Assembly (NCBI GenBank): GCA_046758065.1
Contig: JBHHZM010000173.1
Location: 1-5,582, forward strand
Reading direction: 5' to 3'
From: JBHHZM01 sp046758065
GTDB taxonomy: Bacteria > Pseudomonadota > Alphaproteobacteria > JAAXGF01
DNA: 5,582 nucleotides
Of the stretch, positions 1 to 5,582 are shown in pieces. The notes below the pieces were generated by a model that saw only the letters and a list, made by a program, of their open reading frames with translations, made no database searches and was not told the DNA's origin. The position numbers and the translations under genes were made by a program. Position 1 is the stretch's first letter. Each line of letters opens with the position of its first letter.

Positions 1-1658
1 CCGATTGCCTTTTCATATTGGCGGTTCCAGAACAAGACCCAGCCCAGGTCTCCGTAGAAATACGGAGGCGGCTTCGGATTGAGTCGAAACGCGGTCTCCA
101 TCGCCGCTAAGGCCTCCGAATGCCTCCCGGCATAGGTGAGCACGCTGGCGAGGTAGGTATAGGCCTCGGCGTCGTTGGGATCGAGGGAAACGGCTTTGCG
201 CACGGAATCGATGGCGTTGTCGTGCCGACCGTCGACGATTTGTATGATTCCAAGGACGGAATACGCCCTCGCGTTGTCGGGATCCAGCGCCAGAGCCCGG
301 CTCGCCGCTTCGTAGGCTCGCGTTAGCGCCACGGGGCCGGGCAGCACAGAAGCGATGTCGAAGCGCCAGACGTCGACCGCTACGCGAGCGTCGCCTGCGT
401 AAGCGTCGGCAAATTTCTGGTCGAGCGCGATGGCCTTTTGGTAGAACGACAGAGCGTTGGCGCGCATTCCGCCATAGCCATAGCCGAGTCGTTCGGCGCG
501 CAAGTAGTAATCGTACGCTTCGAGGTTGTCGGTCGGCAGACGCGCGATCTGCCTCTGCTCGGCGTCGGTGAGTTCGACCGCGAGCGCCGCGACGATCCGG
601 CCGACCACCTCGTCCTGCAGCGTAAAGATATCCGTGTAATCGCGACCAAAGCGTTCGGCCCACAGATGGCGCCCGGTAGTCGCGTCGATCAGCTGGGCGT
701 TGATGCGTACCCTTCCGCCGGCGCGGCGGACGCTGCCTTCCAGCACGTAGCGGACGCCCAGTTCCTCCGACACTTTCTGGACCTTCACCGGCTTGCCCTT
801 GTAGGTGAACACCGAGTTGCGGGCGATGACGAACAGGCCCGATATCTTGGACAAATCCGTGATCAGGTCGTCGGTCATGCCGTCGGCGAAGTACTCCTGC
901 TCGGGATCGTCGCTCACGTTGGCGAAGGGCAGCACGGCGATCGAGGGCTTGTCGGGCAGTGGCAAGGCCGTTCTCTCGACAGACACCGGCCCGACATCTG
1001 GTGCCCAAGGCCGCAGCCACGCGACCGCGCCGGCCACGCCGACGAGAACGACCACGGCAATCGCCGCCGCGACAATGCGCCATCTGGGTGCAGCAGGCCT
1101 CGCCTCGCCGAGGACCTGACCCGCCGCCCCGGGTTCCAGCAGCACGCGGTAGACGCGCACGGGCTCGGCGATGTTCTTGACCCGCTGCTCTCCAAGGTAC
1201 TCGTAGCCCAGATCGAGCTGCTTCTTGACCTGGTCGAATATGGACCGCGAGAGGCAAATGCCGCCCGGTTCGGCAAGGGTCTCAAGACGCGCCGCAACAT
1301 TGACGCCGTCACCAAAGAGGTCGTCGCTCTCGACCATGACGTCGCCAAGGTTCACGCCGATGCGAAACCGCATACGGCGATCCTCGGGCAGGTCGGTGTT
1401 TCGCGTTTCGAGATCGCGCTGGATTTCGGTCGCGCAGCGTACCGCCTCTACCGGGCTGACGAACTCGGCGATGACGCTGTCGCCCGCGCTGCCAAACACA
1501 CGGCCTTCATGCTCGACGATCAGGCCGTCAATGACCGCCCGGAACGCGTTGAGTGTCCGAAGCGTTCCCTCCTCGTCCTCGCCCATGAGGCGGCTGTAGC
1601 CAGCCACGTCGGCAGCCAGGATCGCGGCGAGCTTACGGGTGACGTGTTGTTGCGCCAT
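1..1658 (-). CDS. Class III adenylate/guanylate cyclase with TolB-like domain and TPR repeats (C-terminus cut by window edge)
   Basis: Probable membrane-anchored signalling enzyme that would make cAMP or cGMP from ATP or GTP. The frame is open for 552 codons from ATG at 1658 to the left edge, so the 3' end is missing. In order: a cyclase domain at about residues 6-170, with metal-binding Asp17 (AADVAGYSRLM) and Asp60 (GSAGDSVIAEF) and the transition-state pair Asn120/Arg124 in GDGVNVAARLE; one hydrophobic helix at about 194-214; a TolB/FlgO-like domain at about 236-365 (SIAVLPFANVSDD, ADGMTDDLITDLS); then TPR-like repeats from about 400 (KAIALD, RALALDPDNARAY, KAVSLDPNDAEAY). The start is chosen because the cyclase domain begins at once and a GGGGAAG stretch precedes it by 3 bases. 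By alignment from memory, the purine-recognising Lys of canonical cyclases is Gly56 here, so the nucleotide used is uncertain. The family is common in alphaproteobacteria. Partners are unknown. Confidence 0.93.
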   Translation of the reverse strand, partial: MAQQHVTRKLAAILAADVAGYSRLMGEDEEGTLRTLNAFRAVIDGLIVEHEGRVFGSAGDSVIAEFVSPVEAVRCATEIQRDLETRNTDLPEDRRMRFRIGVNLGDVMVESDDLFGDGVNVAARLETLAEPGGICLSRSIFDQVKKQLDLGYEYLGEQRVKNIAEPVRVYRVLLEPGAAGQVLGEARPAAPRWRIVAAAIAVVVLVGVAGAVAWLRPWAPDVGPVSVERTALPLPDKPSIAVLPFANVSDDPEQEYFADGMTDDLITDLSKISGLFVIARNSVFTYKGKPVKVQKVSEELGVRYVLEGSVRRAGGRVRINAQLIDATTGRHLWAERFGRDYTDIFTLQDEVVGRIVAALAVELTDAEQRQIARLPTDNLEAYDYYLRAERLGYGYGGMRANALSFYQKAIALDQKFADAYAGDARVAVDVWRFDIASVLPGPVALTRAYEAASRALALDPDNARAYSVLGIIQIVDGRHDNAIDSVRKAVSLDPNDAEAYTYLASVLTYAGRHSEALAAMETAFRLNPKPPPYFYGDLGWVLFWNRQYEKAI

Positions 1659-2058
1659 GCGCTTCCCCAACGCCCCGGACGGGCGACGAAAGCTTAGCGC
1701 GCTTCGGGGAGCCAATCCATGGAAGGTTGGGGCGCCCAAGAGGGATAGCTCCCGGCCGGTACATGAATCACTTCTTTTCGATAATCCTCATTTGTCGCGC
1801 CAACCCTGATTCCCGATGTCAAACAGTGGCGGACCTCCTCGCGCGCAATGTCGCCTCCGCGTCAATTACAGACATCAAGCGGTCGCGGCGAAATCGTCCG
1901 CCCCGTTGGCGTATGGCGTGGTGCATGGCGGACAGCGGCGGCGCCAACGAAATCCGGTTTGCTGGCGTACGCATCCCGGTCCCGGGCGGCCGGGCGGCGC
2001 TTATCATTGCGGAGATTGCGGTTGATCGGCCCCGGCGACTTGACCCGCGCTCGGCCTA
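1659..2058. other. Intergenic gap of 400 bases between cyclase start and hydrolase end
   Basis: I see no convincing gene here. A plus-strand frame at 1727-2104 is open, but it has no recognisable motif, lacks a good ribosome binding site and runs into the end of the hydrolase. The stretch must contain the leader and promoter of the cyclase (reading left) and the 3' flank of the hydrolase. A perfect TTGACA hexamer lies on the minus strand at 1822-1817, but no acceptable -10 element sits 16-18 bases beyond it. A GC-rich patch at 1975-1997 contains CCCGGG and can pair CCCGG (1975-1979) with CCGGG (1990-1994), but it has no T run. The one clear item is the repeat copy at 1991-2036. No tRNA or rRNA is apparent. 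Confidence 0.6.
1991..2036 (+). repeat. 46-bp direct repeat, copy A
   Basis: This stretch matches 3339-3384 without gaps at 40 of 46 positions, in the same orientation and exactly 1348 bases apart. The central 19 bases (2012-2030, GAGATTGCGGTTGATCGGC) are identical in both copies. The six differences fall at 1998, 2003, 2006, 2008, 2011 and 2031. They do not favour third codon positions in the frame open across copy A, so it does not look like conserved coding sequence. Copy A lies 22 bases beyond the stop of the hydrolase. The G at 2011 breaks a small stem that copy B can form, so A may be the more decayed copy. I do not recognise a named family; it could be a dispersed intergenic element or a duplication footprint. 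Confidence 0.8.
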
Positions 2059-3144
2059 TCATTCGTTTGGCCTGGTTTCCGGCTCCGAAAACCGAATCCG
2101 GTAGCGGCGGCCTGGCTCAACGGTTTCGCGCCATCGGAACGTTTCAGGCCGCTCGATCCCAGCGAGGATAGCCCGCACGTCTTGAATTACTTCCGTTCGA
2201 AGGCGGTAGTACTGATGATTTACGTGTTGCAACTCTGTCTTGTCCACCAGCTCGCAATCAATAGCAGTAATGCGCGTGCTTAGCCCTGAGAAGGTGCGCG
2301 GACCGTTAAATCCAAGCCGATCCGGGTTAAACTTGGTGACATCACTGATCACCAATGCCCTGTCATCCGCGCTGTGGTAGACGTAAATCCGTCGCGCGAG
2401 ACGTGGCAGCAAGCCGAGCTTCTCTTCCCGCTCGACTTCGAGAGCATCATCATCTTCGTCGGCTGCCATAAGGAAAATGTTCTCAAAGATCGGCCGCATG
2501 GCTTCCGCGCCACCGAGATGGCGCAAGCCTTGGACCATATGTCGAAGCGCCCAGTTTCCCATGCTATGTGCAACCAGGTGCAGGCGCTGGTCGCACTGCT
2601 CGTCATCGGCGTTCGTCTCGTTGAGGAACTCAATCAGGCGCAACAACGATCGAGCCATCGCCTTGCCCGAGGCTTCCGCATCGTCCCGATCCGAGAAATA
2701 CTGCCACGGTGGAACGACCTTGCCATTCGAGGGCCATGAAAATGCAAATACGTAAGGCCGGTACTCCGGGCTATTCGCTTTGTTGATGCGATACACATCT
2801 GCAACTTGCGCGGCGCGGCCGATCACGGATAGAAAATCATTGGCGAAGCCGTGTATGTAGACAATGACGTCGCGGTTCTCAGCGCGCATTTTCTCGCGTA
2901 AGTCCGTGAATATTGCTTTGCTGCCCAGTCTTACAGGGGCTCCCTGTTTGGACTCGGCAGCGATGCTCACCTCGCGGACCACATAGCCCTCGTCTGGATC
3001 GTCAGAGACTTTTTCCACCTGCGCATGCCCGACCCGGTAGAATTGCGGCCCATCCACATGAAAGCGGCCGCCAAATTCAACGGGTCCGGTCTTGCGCAGC
3101 AAATTGCGATTGGTCGCAAAGTAGACGTCGTGCATATTGGCCAT
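2059..3144 (-). CDS. Alpha/beta hydrolase, DUF900-type serine hydrolase
   Basis: Complete 361-residue protein, predicted cytosolic: no signal peptide or membrane segment is visible. It belongs to the DUF900 branch of the alpha/beta hydrolases (esterase or lipase-like); the substrate is unknown. Visible landmarks are the N-terminal VYFATNRN; the strand and oxyanion-hole loop VIVYIHGF (93-100); the nucleophile elbow VAHSMGN with Ser194, where Ala192 replaces the usual first Gly; YHSADDRALVIS (256-267), typical of DUF900; and NHQYY with His310 as the likely catalytic His. The acid is probably in the Asp-rich stretch 229-233 or is Asp261. The start is well fixed: AAGGAGA lies 6 bases before ATG at 3144. 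It is transcribed divergently from mtnP. A sampled 60-base block (2221-2280) has 30 G+C against 43 in mtnP (3661-3720), which suggests a different history. No toxin, immunity or secretion partner is adjacent. Confidence 0.9.
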   Translation of the reverse strand: MANMHDVYFATNRNLLRKTGPVEFGGRFHVDGPQFYRVGHAQVEKVSDDPDEGYVVREVSIAAESKQGAPVRLGSKAIFTDLREKMRAENRDVIVYIHGFANDFLSVIGRAAQVADVYRINKANSPEYRPYVFAFSWPSNGKVVPPWQYFSDRDDAEASGKAMARSLLRLIEFLNETNADDEQCDQRLHLVAHSMGNWALRHMVQGLRHLGGAEAMRPIFENIFLMAADEDDDALEVEREEKLGLLPRLARRIYVYHSADDRALVISDVTKFNPDRLGFNGPRTFSGLSTRITAIDCELVDKTELQHVNHQYYRLRTEVIQDVRAILAGIERPETFRWRETVEPGRRYRIRFSEPETRPNE

Positions 3145-3150
3145 TGATTA

Positions 3151-3157
3151 TCTCCTT
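3151..3157 (-). promoter_or_regulatory. Shine-Dalgarno site of the hydrolase gene
   Basis: The minus strand reads AAGGAGA, a near-perfect anti-16S match, then six bases (TAATCA) and ATG at 3144. This decides the start over the in-frame ATG three codons further in. It is the strongest ribosome binding site in the window. A small inverted repeat (GACG, loop GCCC, CGTC on the minus strand) lies just upstream of it at about 3163-3174; I assign it no function. Confidence 0.85.
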
Positions 3158-3283
3158 GCACCGACGGGGCCGTCTACACATGGTCCCACCTTGTTGGACA
3201 GTTTGGCGGCGCGGTTAAGGTGTATCCCGCCTGCCGATCATGCCGCTAAAATCCTGTTTATCATGTCCTACTGCGGTTGTTGA

Positions 3284-3334
3284 GCCTGTGGGGATGTGGG
3301 CGAGGCGCGAGCCTTGTCCATCATATCCGCAGGC
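3284..3334 (+). promoter_or_regulatory. Long GNRA-capped hairpin in the presumed mtnP leader (candidate cis-regulatory RNA)
   Basis: Read as plus-strand RNA, 3284-3306 folds back on 3311-3334 around the tetraloop GCGA (3307-3310). I count 22 pairs, with one G/A mismatch (3293/3325) and one bulged U (3321). Four pairs are G-U (3289/3329, 3292/3326, 3300/3317, 3302/3315). On the opposite strand these would be C/A mismatches and the loop would not be GNRA, so the fold favours plus-strand RNA. It ends 51 bases before the first mtnP ATG. No U run follows, so it is not an ordinary intrinsic terminator. It does not resemble any SAM riboswitch class that I can recognise. It could instead be a dispersed extragenic palindrome unrelated to mtnP. 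The structure is seen directly; the regulatory role is inferred. Confidence 0.5.
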
Positions 3335-3338
3335 CGCC

Positions 3339-3384
3339 CGGGCGGTGCTTTTCTTCGCCGAGATTGCGGTTGATCGGCTCCGGC
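3339..3384 (+). repeat. 46-bp direct repeat, copy B, abutting the mtnP start
   Basis: Second copy of the repeat at 1991-2036 (40 of 46 identical, ungapped). It ends one base before the ATG at 3386. Its left end overlaps a perfect 12-bp palindrome, CCGCCCGGGCGG (3334-3345), which itself abuts the long hairpin. Within the copy, GCCGA (3357-3361) can pair with TCGGC (3374-3378); copy A has lost this pairing. The TGA at 3371-3373 is in frame with mtnP, so the MtnP protein cannot begin further upstream. The repeat therefore occupies what should be the mtnP 5' untranslated or promoter region. Confidence 0.8.
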
Positions 3385-3385
3385 A

Positions 3386-4330
<945 letters not shown>

Positions 4331-4350
4331 GGCGCCGCGGAAGCCGGGAC

Positions 4351-5454
<1,104 letters not shown>

Positions 5455-5517
5455 GTGCGATAGTGCGGCGCGTCGGGATCGCGGCGCGGACGCCCGAAGC
5501 CTCCATGTTTCGACCGG

Positions 5518-5542
5518 CTCAACATGAGGTCCTCATGCTGAG
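5518..5542. repeat. Imperfect inverted repeat after mtnA (REP-like element or terminator)
   Basis: CTCAACATGAGG (5518-5529) and CCTCATGCTGAG (5531-5542) are inverted copies with one mismatch, separated by a single T. The centre lies about 75 bases past the mtnA stop. There is no T run, so a classical intrinsic terminator is not well supported on sequence alone. From memory, cores like CCTCATGCTGAG next to TTCGACxxGCTCA are frequent extragenic repeats in alphaproteobacterial genomes, and this looks like one of them. The remaining bases of 5455-5582 show no gene. Confidence 0.55.
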
Positions 5543-5582
5543 ATGGCCTAATCGGCTGTCGACGGGGGTTGCGGCCGGGGCG

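Noticed and set aside
13..1257. Minus-strand 414-codon frame inside the cyclase region
   Set aside because: It is out of frame with the recognisable cyclase protein and is Arg-rich without domains.
438..1697. Plus-strand frame of 419 codons opposite the cyclase
   Set aside because: The minus-strand frame carries clear cyclase, TolB-like and TPR motifs throughout; the plus frame has none.
1794..1822. Minus-strand TTGACA as a -35 box for the cyclase
   Set aside because: The hexamer at a 17-base spacing would read CGCGAC, which is no plausible -10 element.
1975..1997. GC-rich inverted repeat as terminator of the hydrolase
   Set aside because: The stem is only five pairs with a ten-base loop and no T run on the minus strand.
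1727..2104. Possible small plus-strand gene of 125 codons between cyclase and hydrolase
   Set aside because: No motif, no good ribosome binding site, overlap with the hydrolase end, and repeat differences that do not follow codon structure.
3178..3260. Possible insertion-sequence end or promoter between the hydrolase and the hairpin
   Set aside because: I could not find matched terminal inverted repeats, a transposase fragment or well-spaced -35/-10 boxes.

Overview
The window is high-GC, densely coded bacterial chromosome. The gene families and codon use best fit an alphaproteobacterium, perhaps Rhodospirillales- or Rhizobiales-like. That placement is inferred from protein style: a cyclase-TolB-TPR protein and an MtnP/MtnA pair of alphaproteobacterial type. 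No marker gene is present to prove it.

Layout: (1) 1-1658, minus strand, the N-terminal 552 codons of a class III nucleotide cyclase with a membrane helix, a TolB-like domain and TPR repeats; its C-terminus lies beyond the left edge. (2) 1659-2058, a gap of about 400 bases with no credible gene, holding one copy of a 46-bp direct repeat (1991-2036). (3) 2059-3144, minus strand, a complete alpha/beta hydrolase of the DUF900 type, visibly less GC-rich than the genes to its right. (4) 3145-3385, a divergent intergenic region with a strong predicted hairpin (3284-3334) and the second copy of the 46-bp repeat (3339-3384), which stops one base before the first ATG of the next gene. (5) 3386-4330 and 4351-5454, plus strand, mtnP and mtnA, a two-gene operon with a 20-base gap. 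(6) 5455-5582, a non-coding tail with a short inverted repeat.

MtnP and MtnA catalyse consecutive steps of 5'-methylthioadenosine (MTA) salvage: MTA to 5-methylthioribose-1-phosphate, then to 5-methylthioribulose-1-phosphate. No later pathway enzyme is visible, so the route beyond that (full methionine salvage, the DHAP shunt or the isoprenoid shunt) cannot be decided here. The hydrolase and cyclase share a strand, but the 400-base gap argues against a simple operon.

The most interesting region is 3284-3385. A 22-pair stem capped by a GCGA (GNRA) tetraloop lies just upstream of mtnP. Four of its pairs are G-U wobbles that exist only in plus-strand RNA, so it may be a cis-acting RNA in the mtnP leader. 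It is followed directly by the 46-bp repeat, whose other copy lies past the 3' end of the hydrolase, so the two copies bracket the compositionally different hydrolase gene.
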